From: an uncultured Nitrospirales bacterium
GTDB taxonomy: Bacteria > Nitrospirota > Nitrospiria > Nitrospirales > UBA8639
Direction: 5' to 3'
Assembly (NCBI GenBank): GCA_951812745.1
Contig: OX638327.1
Coordinates: 496,001-560,000 of the forward strand
Length of the DNA stretch: 64,000 bases
Part shown: positions 37,602 through 47,306 of the stretch, in pieces
How the letters are laid out: each line of letters starts with the position of its first letter
How positions within the stretch are numbered: the stretch's first letter is position 1
The notes under the pieces: generated by a model
The model's input: only the letters and a program-made list of their open reading frames with translations
Told to the model about the DNA's origin: nothing
The model's database searches: none
Made by a program: the position numbers and the translations under genes

Positions 37602-39147
37602 GGTGTCGTCCTTTCAGTGCAAAGAGTCCGGAAGGCCGGATCTGGAGGAAGAGGATGATGAGCACGAGAATGATCACCTTCCCGTACACGGCGCCGAAAC
37701 CGGGTTCCAATAATTTATTGAGTGTGCCGATGCCGAAAGCGGCGGTAATCGTTCCGGCGAGTTTTCCGACTCCACCGGCGACGACGACCATGAACGAGTC
37801 CACAATGTAATTCCGCCCGAGTTCGGGATCCACGTTTCCTACCAAGGTGAGGGCGCTGCCGGCCAAGCCTGCCAAGCCTGAGCCGAAGGCAAAGGTGTAG
37901 GCGTCCAACTTCCTGGTGGGAATGCCCAAGCAGGCGCTCATGTCGCGATTTTGTAAGACGGCGCGTACCCGAAGACCGATGCCCGTTCGAAACAACAGCA
38001 AATAGATGCCGGCGACGCAGAAAAGAGCCAGGAAGATGATGAAAAGCCGGTTGTAAGGAAGTTGTACGCCGACCACGACCTGTGCGCCGCCCCTGAGCCA
38101 GCTTGGGGCCTGGACTGCCGTGAGATCTCCGAAGATGAGGCGGGCGGTTTGGATCAGGACGAGCCCGACGCCCCACGTGGCGAGTAATGTCTCGAGGGGC
38201 CTTCCATAGAGGAATCGAATGAGCGTGCCCTCCAGGATCCATCCGATGAACGCTGCAACGAAAAATGCACAGGGGAGGGCAAAGAAGAAATAATAATCGA
38301 AGAGGTGTTCGCCGAGGTACGCTCTGAACCCTTCCTGCACGACAAACGTGGCATAGGCTCCGATCATCATCATTTCACCATGCGCCATATTGATGACACC
38401 CATGAGCCCGAAGACAATGGCCAGTCCCAGGGCCATGAGAAGCAGAATGGACCCAAGACTCAGGCCTTGCAAGAGCATTTCGATGCCTCGTGTGACGTCC
38501 TGCCATTTCTGTATCCGGCGACTCGCTTTTTCCGATTCGTCTTTCAATGTTTGCTGTTCGAGATTGTCGGCTGCCTGGTTTGCCAAGTCCTGTAAAAGCG
38601 GAAGGGCCGCGGCGCTGCGCATGTCGCTCAATTTCTGAATGGCCGTGAACTTCTTTTGCGGGTCGGCGCTTTCCAGGTTGAGTAAATGAATGGCCTCTTC
38701 CAGGTCGTAGCGAACCCAATGCTCCTTTTCACCTGACAACGCTTGCTTGAGGATGGGCAACGCTTCCGGCGTGCCTCGTGCACCAAGATCTCTGGCAGCG
38801 GCGCGCCGGGTTTCCTTGTCCGGACTGGCGAGCCCCGCTCTATTTTTGAGCAGGTTGATGACGGGTTTGATCAGACGTCGGACGCGCCGGTTCGTATTTG
38901 AGCGAAATTCTTCAAGTTGAGGAAGCAGGGCGGGATCGCCGTTTTTTAGGAGATAATCAGCCGCCATCTTTTTTTCAGGCCATGGGCCTTCAATGAGCGC
39001 GGTCATGGCCTCTTGCACGGTCATGACGCCGGACGATCCCGGAGGTAATTCCTGAGCCATGGCAAGGCTCAACACGGACCAGGAAAAAAACACCAGCCAC
39101 GTGAACAAAACAGATATGAACGATCGTTTCATGATGTTGGGTCTCAT
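37591..39147 (-). CDS. urtB: Urea ABC transporter permease UrtB
   Basis: A 518-aa LivH-type permease. After a signal peptide (FISVLFTWLVFFSWSVLSLAMA) comes an extra N-terminal domain of about 190 residues with HEAT-like repeats (DPALLPQLEEFRSNTNRRVR, ARGTPEALPILKQALSG), which is a known trait of UrtB as opposed to LivH. The membrane part has LGLAIVFGLMGVINMAHGE and AGGVGKLAGTITAAFGIG. Starts at 39183, 39147 and 39132 are all in frame with no strong ribosome site; I chose 39147 for a compact signal peptide. Confidence 0.93.
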   Translation of the reverse strand: MRPNIMKRSFISVLFTWLVFFSWSVLSLAMAQELPPGSSGVMTVQEAMTALIEGPWPEKKMAADYLLKNGDPALLPQLEEFRSNTNRRVRRLIKPVINLLKNRAGLASPDKETRRAAARDLGARGTPEALPILKQALSGEKEHWVRYDLEEAIHLLNLESADPQKKFTAIQKLSDMRSAAALPLLQDLANQAADNLEQQTLKDESEKASRRIQKWQDVTRGIEMLLQGLSLGSILLLMALGLAIVFGLMGVINMAHGEMMMIGAYATFVVQEGFRAYLGEHLFDYYFFFALPCAFFVAAFIGWILEGTLIRFLYGRPLETLLATWGVGLVLIQTARLIFGDLTAVQAPSWLRGGAQVVVGVQLPYNRLFIIFLALFCVAGIYLLLFRTGIGLRVRAVLQNRDMSACLGIPTRKLDAYTFAFGSGLAGLAGSALTLVGNVDPELGRNYIVDSFMVVVAGGVGKLAGTITAAFGIGTLNKLLEPGFGAVYGKVIILVLIILFLQIRPSGLFALKGRHLDS

Positions 39148-39242
39148 CAATCGGCTATCCGAACCATTGTGCCCGACTCTCATGGCTCAGTCAGCACAAG
39201 CGCGGGTTCAGGGTCACGAGCCGACCCTGAACCCGCACCGTT

Positions 39243-40610
39243 TTACGCCTTCTTGTACGTGCCTTTGTGATTGACCCAGTCACATCCCTTATCAGGGCTG
39301 GTAAATTCACTCCAGGGTTCGGGTCGCACCAGGTCCGTTTGGGAAATGATCGTAAATTGTCCGTCTTTGCGAATCTCGCCGATCAGCACGGGCTTGTGGG
39401 TATGATGGTTCACCGCATCCATCTTCTTCTTGCCGCCGGGGGCCTCGAACTCCAGGCCGTACACGGCTTGGCGCACGGCGTCCACGTCCGTGCGACCGGC
39501 CTTTTCCACGGCCTGTTTCCAGACGTGGACGCCGAAATAGGCGGCTTCAATCGGATCGTCGGTGACTCGTCCGTTTCCACCCGGCAGTCCGTTCTTCTGA
39601 CAATAGGATTTAAAGTCTGACACGAATTTCTTGTTTTCCGGCGTGTCAACGCTCTGATAATAATTCCAGGCAGCCAGATGTCCGACTAACGCGGTCGTGT
39701 CCATGCTGCGAAGTTCATCTTCGGCCACACTGAAGGCCATGATGGGCACGTCTTCGGACCGGAGACCCTGATTGGCGAATTCCTTGTAAAACGGCACGTT
39801 GCTGTCTCCGTTGATCGTGCTGATCACGGCGGCGTCGCCGCGTCGGGAAAATTGCCGTACGTTGCTGACGATGGTCTGGTAATCCTGGTGGTGGAACGGG
39901 GTGTATTCCTCGCCGATATGGGAAGCGGGCACGCCTTTGGCGAGCAGCATCGCCCGTAAAATTTTGTTCGTCGTCCTGGGATACACGTAATCCGTCCCCA
40001 ACAGGTAGAATTTTTTGTAGTCTCCGCCTTCCTCGCTCATCAGATAGTCCACGGCGGGAACGGCCTGCTGGTTGACGGCGGCTCCGGTATAAAACACGTT
40101 CCGCGAACATTCTTCCCCTTCATATTGCACGGGATAGAACAGCAACCCGTTGTTGCTTTCAAACACGGGCAGCACGGATTTGCGACTCACGGACGTCCAA
40201 CAACCAAACACGGCGGCGACTTTATCGACCAGGAGGAGTTGTTTGGCCTTTTCCGCAAACAAATCCCAATTCGAGGCGGGATCGACGATCACGGGCTCGA
40301 TCATCCTCCCGAGAACACCTCCCGCGGCGTTGATTTCATCAACCGCCATCAGCACCACGTCTCTCAGTGAAACCTCGCTGATGGCCATTGTGCCACTCAA
40401 GGAATGCAATACGCCTATTTTAATGGGTTCTTTGTCGGCTGCATATGACAACGCGTAGTTTCCCAGGTTGCCTAGAAGCGCGGCGATGCCGAATCCCGCT
40501 GCCGTTTTTCCGGCGTCCGTGAAAAATTGGCGCCGGCTTTTCGCAGGTATTTGGTCGAGCGGGTTCTCCGTTTTGCTGGCCTCCGGAATGAGTGCTTTTG
40601 GTATATTCAT
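39243..40610 (-). CDS. urtA: Urea ABC transporter substrate-binding protein UrtA
   Basis: A 455-aa periplasmic binding protein of the Leu/Ile/Val-type family. It carries a twin-arginine signal ([20 protein letters not shown]), implying export in folded form. The mature part has [15 protein letters not shown] and [20 protein letters not shown], both specific to UrtA rather than generic amino-acid receptors. The ATG at 40610 follows GAGAGG at good spacing; a longer upstream frame exists without such a site. It lies between the porin gene and urtB. Confidence 0.95.
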   Translation of the reverse strand: MNIPKALIPEASKTENPLDQIPAKSRRQFFTDAGKTAAGFGIAALLGNLGNYALSYAADKEPIKIGVLHSLSGTMAISEVSLRDVVLMAVDEINAAGGVLGRMIEPVIVDPASNWDLFAEKAKQLLLVDKVAAVFGCWTSVSRKSVLPVFESNNGLLFYPVQYEGEECSRNVFYTGAAVNQQAVPAVDYLMSEEGGDYKKFYLLGTDYVYPRTTNKILRAMLLAKGVPASHIGEEYTPFHHQDYQTIVSNVRQFSRRGDAAVISTINGDSNVPFYKEFANQGLRSEDVPIMAFSVAEDELRSMDTTALVGHLAAWNYYQSVDTPENKKFVSDFKSYCQKNGLPGGNGRVTDDPIEAAYFGVHVWKQAVEKAGRTDVDAVRQAVYGLEFEAPGGKKKMDAVNHHTHKPVLIGEIRKDGQFTIISQTDLVRPEPWSEFTSPDKGCDWVNHKGTYKKA

Positions 40611-40678
40611 GTTTTTCCTCTCTTTCAATGTCACGTTGTAATGTTGATTCGCTCTCTTCTCAGACAGTCGATCGATCG

Positions 40679-41893
40679 TTAGATCTGCCACTGAAGGGCC
40701 AGCTTGATGGCACCGACGTCGTCACCGGTGACACCTGGCGTCCAATTGCGTCCCTTCGTGGCAATATCGCCATATTGATAAAAGAGTGAAATCTTGGCGT
40801 TATGCCCGTCGATGATATAATTCGTTCCGAATTCAATTTCACTTCGACTGGTGCTGAAGTCCGGATTGTTCGCCGTATACCGAACATAAGGTTGCAATTG
40901 TCCGATCCCTAATTTTTGGGGAAAAAGGTACAACCCCGTCGCCGTCCAGGAATCTCCGTCGAACAGGCAAAAGCAGCCGGGGCCACCTTCGGCCAAAGCT
41001 TCATCGAAGGTAGCCTGAGACATTCCGGTATCAAACGCTTTATATTCTCCTTCAAAGGTCAGGACGCTCTTGTTCGGCAGGACTTTTTCCATCAGGAGAT
41101 CGGTACTGTAGCCTGTGAAATCCGATTGATTGGCGGCTGTGCCGGCCCCGTCTTCGTGATGTTGTATGGCGAAAGCCAGGGTCAGGATGTCTCCGCCTTT
41201 GCCGTAATAGGTGCTGCTGGTGTAATAGCCCGGGTTTTTTTCCACGTCCCAGAAGTTGTAGCTGAAACGACCCGCCCAAAGCAGGTTGTCACCCGTATTC
41301 GGACGTCCAGCCATACCCGAATGATCGACTCCGTCAAACACGCCCACGACGTAGGTCAGCCGTTTGTCTTCGAACAAGGCTCCCCAGAGGTTCACGCCGT
41401 CGTCACGGCCAAACCGACCGGCCACGAAGTTGCCGAAATCCGACGGGTAAAACGGCGTCTTGTTGAAATCAAAAGTGTTTTGAAAATAGGGACCGTCGAG
41501 TTCGGCGCGATCCGACGGGACCAATTGCCGGCCGGCCCAGATATTGATGTACTGATTGAACTCGAATTTGCCGATGGCGTCGAGGACGATCATGGAGCCC
41601 TTGCTGTTGTCACCGAGGCAATTCGTACAGTCCGTGTTGAACTCGATTTTCAGGTACTTGTGAATTTGCCCGTTGACGTAGAGCCGCATATTCTCCAACC
41701 CAAAATGCTTACTCCAATTCTCTCCATCTGCTGCATTATTTTCCTGTGCGAAGAAATGGACTCGTGCCCCGGCGCCGATACTCAGCCACTTGTTATCACC
41801 GAATTCGAGTTTCGGACCGGCAAATGCAGGCAGTGCGATCAACAACATCGCGAAGAAAACGATATTGAACGTGGTGTATTTGAATATAGTCAT
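40679..41893 (-). CDS. Outer-membrane porin of the urea operon (FmdC-like)
   Basis: A 404-aa beta-barrel porin. After the signal peptide ([16 protein letters not shown]) the sequence shows alternating polar/aromatic strands, for example [34 protein letters not shown] and the closing [12 protein letters not shown], which ends in an aromatic-rich outer-membrane strand. As first gene of the urea operon it presumably admits urea or short amides through the outer membrane, the role proposed for FmdC-type porins in Nitrospira. AAGGA lies nine bases upstream of the ATG at 41893; ATG 41899 is the alternative. Confidence 0.85.
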   Translation of the reverse strand: MTIFKYTTFNIVFFAMLLIALPAFAGPKLEFGDNKWLSIGAGARVHFFAQENNAADGENWSKHFGLENMRLYVNGQIHKYLKIEFNTDCTNCLGDNSKGSMIVLDAIGKFEFNQYINIWAGRQLVPSDRAELDGPYFQNTFDFNKTPFYPSDFGNFVAGRFGRDDGVNLWGALFEDKRLTYVVGVFDGVDHSGMAGRPNTGDNLLWAGRFSYNFWDVEKNPGYYTSSTYYGKGGDILTLAFAIQHHEDGAGTAANQSDFTGYSTDLLMEKVLPNKSVLTFEGEYKAFDTGMSQATFDEALAEGGPGCFCLFDGDSWTATGLYLFPQKLGIGQLQPYVRYTANNPDFSTSRSEIEFGTNYIIDGHNAKISLFYQYGDIATKGRNWTPGVTGDDVGAIKLALQWQI

Positions 41894-42079
41894 GGACATC
41901 TTTCCTTTTTCTTTCAGAATCAATGTTGCAAAGTCGTCTTTCACGAACACCCAAGAAGCACAAAATCTTTCGGCATAAGGCTTCGGCAATGCGGGAAACA
42001 CCTTTGTTTCCTTCGAATAGACGGAACGCACTGTTCATCCGTTTGTCGCTCTCTTTTTGCCGTTATGAATGAGATGGAC

Positions 42080-42123
42080 AAAAAAAAACGCCCTTCTGGT
42101 TTAAACCACAAACCAAAAGGACG
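42080..42123 (-). terminator. Intrinsic terminator in the urea operon leader
   Basis: Read on the minus strand, a 14-base arm (42123 to 42110, starting CGTCCTTTTGG) pairs along its full length, with two G-U pairs, with 42102 to 42089 around a 7-base loop. Nine T follow (42088-42080). It lies 187 bases before the porin ATG and shares its left arm with the hexaloop hairpin at 42117-42134, so it is likely conditional. Confidence 0.85.
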
Positions 42124-42134
42124 TCGATGTCCTT
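42117..42134 (-). promoter_or_regulatory. Hexaloop hairpin matching the ANTAR antiterminator target
   Basis: On the minus strand AAGGAC-ATCGAC-GTCCTT forms a perfect 6-bp stem with a six-base loop that has A at position 1 and G at position 4. These are the conserved loop bases of RNA targets of ANTAR proteins such as NasR, NasT and AmiR. Its 3' arm is part of the terminator, so the two folds exclude each other. Confidence 0.65.
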
Positions 42135-42151
42135 GCTCATTATTTGAGGCC

Positions 42152-42180
42152 GGTAAGGAAAACCCCTTCGTCTCCCTACC
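42152..42180 (-). promoter_or_regulatory. Upstream leader hairpin, candidate first ANTAR stem
   Basis: GGTAGGGA pairs with TCCTTACC (one G-U). The stem extends by weaker pairs to a small loop around GAAGGGG. If a G-U pair closes it, the six-base loop AAGGGG also has A1 and G4, but this needs a bulged C, so the match is imperfect. Confidence 0.4.
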
Positions 42181-42201
42181 GTGCCGTCTTATGGTTGAAG
42201 G

Positions 42202-42230
42202 CTTATATCGGAATGGTTTTTAAATGTCAA
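42202..42230 (-). promoter_or_regulatory. Near-consensus sigma-70 promoter of the urea operon
   Basis: On the minus strand TTGACA (42230-42225), exactly 17 bases, then TATAAG (42207-42202). Transcription would start near 42195, giving a leader of about 300 bases that includes both hairpins and the terminator. This is one of the best promoters in the window. Confidence 0.75.
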
Positions 42231-42274
42231 GATAAATGGGAAAAATGAATGTTCTTGCCTGGATGCGGACGGTC

Positions 42275-42889
42275 TTAAGGATGTTCTTCTTTGCTGAACC
42301 GGCCGGCTATGATGATTTCATCCAAGGGGCGTCTGTCGTTCGGACGTTCCATCTCTTGAAGCTGAGGGGGTAAGGATTCCTTGGGCGCGCGCTTTCCAAT
42401 GGCGATCATAGCCAATACTTCGTAGTTTTCGGGCACGTGCAGTTCTCTCCTGGCCTTCTCATAATCAAATCCCTGCATGCCGTGTACGACCAAACCCCGT
42501 CGTGTTCCTTCCAACGCCAGATTTTCCCATGCCGCACCTGCATCGAAGGCATACGTGGCGGCGGGTTTGTCATTACGTTCGAAGAGCTTTCTGGACGTGA
42601 CGACGACCAAGGCAGCGGCCTGCTGCGCCCATGCTTTATTCCCTTCTGCCAGTAGGTCCACAAACGTGTCCCAGAACGCAGTTTGTCGCTTCGCATAGAC
42701 AAAGCGCCACAGTTGCCCATTATACGACGACGGAGCCCAGCGAGCCGCTTCAAACAGCGGCATGAGTTCATCGTCGGACAGTTCCTCGCCGGTCATCGAG
42801 CGGGGAGACCATCGATTGACGATAAGGGGATGAATGTCATAGTTCGTCTTTCGCTGCTCTCGTACTTCTTCCGTCAGTGAATCGTTCAT
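42275..42889 (-). CDS. Nitroreductase-family flavoprotein
   Basis: A 204-aa FMN-dependent oxidoreductase. The family signature is clear: RWSPRSMTGEELSDDEL, FEAARWAPSSYNGQLWRFV and a C-terminal block VLAMIAIGKRAPKESLPP. The natural substrate is not predictable and could be a nitro compound, quinone or flavin. A good AAGGAG site precedes the ATG. Its stop lies about 45 bases upstream of the urea operon promoter, so it is a separate unit. Confidence 0.88.
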   Translation of the reverse strand: MNDSLTEEVREQRKTNYDIHPLIVNRWSPRSMTGEELSDDELMPLFEAARWAPSSYNGQLWRFVYAKRQTAFWDTFVDLLAEGNKAWAQQAAALVVVTSRKLFERNDKPAATYAFDAGAAWENLALEGTRRGLVVHGMQGFDYEKARRELHVPENYEVLAMIAIGKRAPKESLPPQLQEMERPNDRRPLDEIIIAGRFSKEEHP

Positions 42890-42916
42890 GTCATGCTCCT
42901 TTCATAGGTATCCGTT

Positions 42917-44389
42917 TTACTCCGCTGTCTGCCCCAGGGGATGAGGACCGGATTCTTTCAGCCGATCCAATCGTGCCTGGTCCACGAAAACCCACAAGCT
43001 CTTTTCCTGGGTCACCGTGACAGACCCGGGTTTCGCGCCTTTCGGTTTCCTGACGTTTTTCTTCAAGGTATAGATGACTTCTCCTTTTCCGCTTTTTCGC
43101 AAATCGCTGTAAAACAGGGCCAGAGTCGCGGCGTCCTTCAAGGTTTCAGGCGGAACCTGCTGTTTCTTTTCCAATTTGATGACCACGTGTGACCCCGGCG
43201 TACCCCTGGCGTGCAGCCAAAGATCGTCGGGTTTGGATACCTTGAAGGTGACGGCGTCATTGTCTTTGGCGGTTTTCCCGACCAGGATGGCTTGTCCATC
43301 CTGGGAGTAAAACTGACGGTAGGGTATGGCCGTTTGTCTTTTGAGCCCGGAGCGTTGGGGATCTTGTGGCGGCGGCACCGACTGTGCTGCCCGCTGATCA
43401 TCCTCCTGCCTTGATGAGCCCGTCATTTTTCCACTTTCCAAATCCTGCAGTTCTTTCTGAAGTTTCACCAATTCGGTTTTCGTCTCCTCAAGCCGGGGCA
43501 CCAGGTTCTTTTGCGCTCCGGTAAATTTACCATGTTTTGTGAAATAGTCCTTCAGGTTCCCGGGCCCGTCTTTTTCAGGGTTTAACGGAAGCGTGAGTTC
43601 GGGCAGTTTTTCATCAAAATAATCAACCACGGTCATTTGATCCTGCCCTTTTCGCAGGGTAGAGACGTGGCTTTTCAAGAGTTCGCCGTATCGGCCATAC
43701 TCACGATAGGCACTGACTTTTTCAAAATCCTGTGTCAATTTCGTTATCCGTCGCTGCAATTTTTTGACGTGTTTGCGTAAGTGAGCAATTTGTTGATGAC
43801 GTTGATCCTCGATCCAGGCGCTCTGTTCGGACAGGGAGTGAGCCGCTTCGATGCGTTCGGAAACGGGGAAATGTATCCCCTCGGCATCATGAACGGGCAG
43901 AAACGATTCCTGGGGCATTTCGTCGCCCCACGGGCAAGCGACGAGGGTAAACGGCTGCCCCACGATCTGGCGACTGGGCTTCAGGGAACGAAGCACCACG
44001 GTTTGTGCATTCAGGACGAAGATGTTGGCCGAGCGTCCAACGAGTGCGACAACCAGAAAGAACGCGTGCTCCCCTTTTTTGAGCTCGAACCAGACGATGC
44101 GATCATGAGGTGTCTGAGAGAGACGATGAATCTTGGCTCCAAGAATATGGGCGCGCAGATATTGACAGAACGATGGAGGAGTTGAAGCGTATGGGATTTT
44201 TTGAGTCAGGATATGCAACCGTCCGTATTGGGAATGGGCTGAGAGGAGAATCGAAAGAGAACGTCCAGGCCGGCGGAGAAAAAGAATGACCGTATCGGGT
44301 GTCGGCTGCTGTATTTTCTGGATGAATCCGCCGACGCAAACCGGTGCCATTTCAGTCAGGACGGCGTTCACGTCATCGAGGTTTAACAC
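42917..44389 (-). CDS. NFACT/RqcH-family ribosome quality control protein
   Basis: A 490-aa protein of the NFACT family (older name fibronectin-binding protein A). In bacteria RqcH binds stalled 50S subunits and adds Ala tails. It has an N-terminal NFACT domain (MLNLDDVNAVLTEMAP, RPGRSLSILLSAHSQYGRLH), a coiled-coil middle (about 195-345) and a C-terminal NFACT-R domain (DDLWLHARGTPGSHVVIK, ALFYSDLRKSGKGEV). The start is GTG at 44389. The protein is somewhat shorter than typical RqcH (about 550-570). It is the gene after trpA. Confidence 0.85.
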   Translation of the reverse strand: MLNLDDVNAVLTEMAPVCVGGFIQKIQQPTPDTVILFLRRPGRSLSILLSAHSQYGRLHILTQKIPYASTPPSFCQYLRAHILGAKIHRLSQTPHDRIVWFELKKGEHAFFLVVALVGRSANIFVLNAQTVVLRSLKPSRQIVGQPFTLVACPWGDEMPQESFLPVHDAEGIHFPVSERIEAAHSLSEQSAWIEDQRHQQIAHLRKHVKKLQRRITKLTQDFEKVSAYREYGRYGELLKSHVSTLRKGQDQMTVVDYFDEKLPELTLPLNPEKDGPGNLKDYFTKHGKFTGAQKNLVPRLEETKTELVKLQKELQDLESGKMTGSSRQEDDQRAAQSVPPPQDPQRSGLKRQTAIPYRQFYSQDGQAILVGKTAKDNDAVTFKVSKPDDLWLHARGTPGSHVVIKLEKKQQVPPETLKDAATLALFYSDLRKSGKGEVIYTLKKNVRKPKGAKPGSVTVTQEKSLWVFVDQARLDRLKESGPHPLGQTAE

Positions 44390-44495
44390 GATTCTTGCTC
44401 TTCAGATTTCATCAGGACAACGTGGGGCGTTCACGTCACTCTACCCCACCAGATTTTCTCTTACAAAAAAAGGTGAAAATTGTGGAAGGGAATCG

Positions 44496-45317
44496 CTAGT
44501 CAACGCCGTTACCGGAGAGGGCGGCTTTCATGCTGGCCGTGAATCGGCTGATTCCGTGAATCAAATCGGGTGAGTGTTGGAGTTCTTCGATCTTGCGGAC
44601 GAGGGCGCTGCCCACAATGACGCCGTCGGAAAAGGCCGCGATTTGGCGGGCGTCGTCGGGTGTGGCAATGCCGAATCCCACGGCCACGGGTTTCCCGGCT
44701 TTCTTTTGGAGCGCGCGTACGTTGTGTCTAATGGAATCTTTATCTTGTAGCTTCGCCCCGGTGATTCCGGTGATGGACACATAATAGATGAATCCGTTGG
44801 TGCGTTTGATGACTTCGGCTTTTCTCGCCGCAGTACTGGTTGGCGCAAGAAGAAAGATCAGGCACGGGCCTTTGTCGGCGGAGGCTTGTTGCAGCGGATC
44901 AGCTTCTTCAGGAGGCATGTCGGGAATAATGACTCCATCAACTCCGGCTTGAATTGCTTCGTGAGAGAATTCCCGTTCCCCCATTGCCATAATGGTATTG
45001 TAATAGGCCATCAGAATGAGCGGGACCTGGGTTTTGGTCCGCAAGGATTTGACGGTCCGCAAAATACCGCGAAGCGAAGTGCCTTGTCGCAGGGCCCGTT
45101 CGGCCGCTTTTTGGATTACGGGTCCATCGGCGATGGGATCGGAGAACGGCACACCGATTTCAATCAGGTCGGCTCCGGCTTTTTCCAATGCCACGACCAG
45201 GGCTTCCGTATCGGCCAATGAAGGATCCCCGGCCATGAGATAGGGGATCAGCGCCTTTTTTCTCTGGCGGCGAAGGCGATCAAAGGTGGCGGTTATGCGA
45301 TTTGAATGGGTAGCCAT
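44496..45317 (-). CDS. trpA: Tryptophan synthase alpha subunit TrpA
   Basis: A 273-aa TIM-barrel subunit that cleaves indole-3-glycerol phosphate to indole. The catalytic Glu is in LIEIGVPFSDPIADGPVIQ, the second acid in GVIIPDMPPEEADPL, and the phosphate loop is VGFGIATPDDARQI. It is the last gene of the trp operon and follows trpB by about 10 bases. Confidence 0.97.
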   Translation of the reverse strand: MATHSNRITATFDRLRRQRKKALIPYLMAGDPSLADTEALVVALEKAGADLIEIGVPFSDPIADGPVIQKAAERALRQGTSLRGILRTVKSLRTKTQVPLILMAYYNTIMAMGEREFSHEAIQAGVDGVIIPDMPPEEADPLQQASADKGPCLIFLLAPTSTAARKAEVIKRTNGFIYYVSITGITGAKLQDKDSIRHNVRALQKKAGKPVAVGFGIATPDDARQIAAFSDGVIVGSALVRKIEELQHSPDLIHGISRFTASMKAALSGNGVD

Positions 45318-45327
45318 GTGATGAAGC

Positions 45328-46521
45328 TTACAATTGAATGCCCCGCATCTGGGCTATTTGGTTCACGTCTTTATCCCCGCGTCCCGACAGGTTCATGATC
45401 AGGATTTGGTTTTTCTTCATCTTTGGTGCCCGTTTCATGACTTCGGCAACAGCATGGGCGCTTTCCAGGGCGGGAATAATCCCTTCTTCGCGGGACAGCA
45501 GATCGAAGGCTTCCAGGGCTTCCTGATCGGTCGCCGAGGTGTATTGAATGCGACCGGAGTCATGGTGCATGGCATGTTCAGGGCCGACCGCGGGATAATC
45601 CAGTCCGGCGGATACCGAATGCGTGCTGTTGACTTGGCCGTGCCGGTCCTGCAACAGATAGGTCATGGTTCCATGAAGCACGCCCGGTACGCCACCGGCA
45701 AATCGAGCGGCATGTTTACCACTGGCCAAGCCCATGCCACCGGCTTCCACCCCGACCATCTTGATCCGGGTATCCTTGATAAACGGATAGAATAGGCCGA
45801 TGCTGTTGCTGCCGCCTCCCACGCAGGCCACCAGGGAATGAGGGAGTGTTCCCTCCGCGGACAGGATCTGGCGTCGCGTTTCCCGGCCGATCACCGATTG
45901 GAAATCTCGGATCATCATCGGATAAGGATGCGCCCCCAGTACGGAACCCAGCAGGTAATGCGTGGTGCGCACGTTCGTGGTCCAGTCGCGCATGGCCTCG
46001 CTGATGGCGTCCTTGAGCGTCCGGCTGCCCGCGTCCACGCCGATGACTTTGGCTCCGAGTAAGCGCATGCGAAAGACGTTGAGCGCCTGGCGCGCCATGT
46101 CTTCCGTGCCCATGTACACTTCCGCTTCCAGTCCGAACATGGCGGCGATGGTTGCGACCGCGACACCGTGTTGCCCGGCACCGGTTTCCGCGATGATGCG
46201 CCGTTTTTTCATGCGTTTCGTGAGTAACGCCTGGCCCACGGTGTTGTTGATTTTGTGCGCGCCGGTATGACAGAGGTCCTCTCGCTTGAGATAGATCTTG
46301 GCTCCGCCCAGCGTCCTGGTGAGTTGTTTGGCGAAGTACAGGGGAGTCGGACGCCCCACGTATTGTCGCAAACAATCCTGGAATTCTCTTTGAAAACTGC
46401 GGTCCCGGCGAACTCTCGCATAGACCTTTTCCAGTTCCAGGATGGCCGGCATGAGCGTCTCGGGAACGTATTGCCCTCCATATTTGCCGAATCGGCTTTG
46501 TTTAACGGGGACTCGTGCCAT
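45328..46521 (-). CDS. trpB: Tryptophan synthase beta subunit TrpB
   Basis: A 397-aa PLP enzyme that joins indole and serine. The PLP lysine lies in [16 protein letters not shown], the phosphate loop in [15 protein letters not shown], and the alpha-binding region around [14 protein letters not shown]. Standard TrpB1 length. It lies 119 bases after trpF, the largest gap within the operon. Confidence 0.98.
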   Translation of the reverse strand: MARVPVKQSRFGKYGGQYVPETLMPAILELEKVYARVRRDRSFQREFQDCLRQYVGRPTPLYFAKQLTRTLGGAKIYLKREDLCHTGAHKINNTVGQALLTKRMKKRRIIAETGAGQHGVAVATIAAMFGLEAEVYMGTEDMARQALNVFRMRLLGAKVIGVDAGSRTLKDAISEAMRDWTTNVRTTHYLLGSVLGAHPYPMMIRDFQSVIGRETRRQILSAEGTLPHSLVACVGGGSNSIGLFYPFIKDTRIKMVGVEAGGMGLASGKHAARFAGGVPGVLHGTMTYLLQDRHGQVNSTHSVSAGLDYPAVGPEHAMHHDSGRIQYTSATDQEALEAFDLLSREEGIIPALESAHAVAEVMKRAPKMKKNQILIMNLSGRGDKDVNQIAQMRGIQL

Positions 46522-46566
46522 GGCGTCTTATTGCCGTTTCAGAGAAAGAGGTTTTCCGGGTTGTAG

Positions 46567-46588
46567 GGACAGGACTCCGTGCCTGTCC
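46567..46588. repeat. Short hairpin between trpF and trpB
   Basis: GGACAGG pairs with CCTGTCC around an 8-base loop in the 119-base trpF-trpB gap. No T-run follows in either direction, so it is more likely an mRNA processing or stability element, or a dispersed repeat, than a terminator. Confidence 0.35.
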
Positions 46589-46640
46589 ATGGGGACGTTG
46601 CCTGAGCGACAGGTTTTGGATGGAAATATACCGGCTCGAT

Positions 46641-47276
46641 TTATGACGACACAAGTTTCACGGCTTGAATGAAGGCCGTCACTTTGGCCGGATCTTTTTT
46701 GCCCGGACTGGCTTCGACGCCGCTGCTGACGTCCACGCCGTAAGGTCGCACTTTCCGGATCGCCTCCTGGACGTTTTCGGAAGTGAGCCCTCCCGCCAGC
46801 AAAAAGGAAAAAGACTCGGCGGCTTCCGCGGCAAGGGCCCAGTCCGCGGTTTTACCGGTTCCTCCATAGGCTGTCGTTGAAAAGGCATCCAGGATGAATC
46901 CCCGGACTCGGGACCGGCCCTTGTACTCGGCCATGGCGAAGAGGGTGTGACGGTCACGAAGTCTGATCCCTCGGATAACCGGACGGCCCAGGGCTTCACA
47001 ATACTCCGCGGATTCGTCTCCATGAATTTGCGCAAGCGCCAACCCGCAGTCATCCATGGTCTTGCGGACGGTCTCGGGTTTCGCATTGACGAATACGCCG
47101 ACGGGCAACACGAACGGCGGCAAATTGACCACAATGGATTTGACCACGTTCACACTGACGTTGCGCGGGCTTTTCCTGTAGAAGACGAAACCGAGCGCAT
47201 CGGCGCCGGCATCGATGGCTTGCAAGGCGTCGATGGGGTTCGTGATCCCACAGATTTTGATTTTCGGCAGATACAT
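46641..47276 (-). CDS. trpF: Phosphoribosylanthranilate isomerase TrpF
   Basis: A 211-aa TIM-barrel enzyme of tryptophan synthesis. The catalytic Cys is in KICGITNPIDA and the catalytic Asp in FILDAFSTTAYGGTGKTADW; the phosphate site is FLLAGGLTSENV. A normal stand-alone TrpF, not fused to TrpC. Confidence 0.96.
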   Translation of the reverse strand: MYLPKIKICGITNPIDALQAIDAGADALGFVFYRKSPRNVSVNVVKSIVVNLPPFVLPVGVFVNAKPETVRKTMDDCGLALAQIHGDESAEYCEALGRPVIRGIRLRDRHTLFAMAEYKGRSRVRGFILDAFSTTAYGGTGKTADWALAAEAAESFSFLLAGGLTSENVQEAIRKVRPYGVDVSSGVEASPGKKDPAKVTAFIQAVKLVSS

Positions 47277-47306
47277 GACTGATGAGCCGGCTACGGAGAA
47301 GGGTTG

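Noticed and set aside
40916-42223. Long plus-strand open frame opposite the porin and leader
   Set aside because: Antisense to the porin gene and spanning the promoter and terminator of the urea operon; no family features.
42080-42230. Guanidine-I (ykkC) riboswitch upstream of the urea genes
   Set aside because: I looked for the conserved ykkC stretches because this class often precedes urea-like transporters and did not see them; the hexaloop and overlapping terminator fit ANTAR control better.
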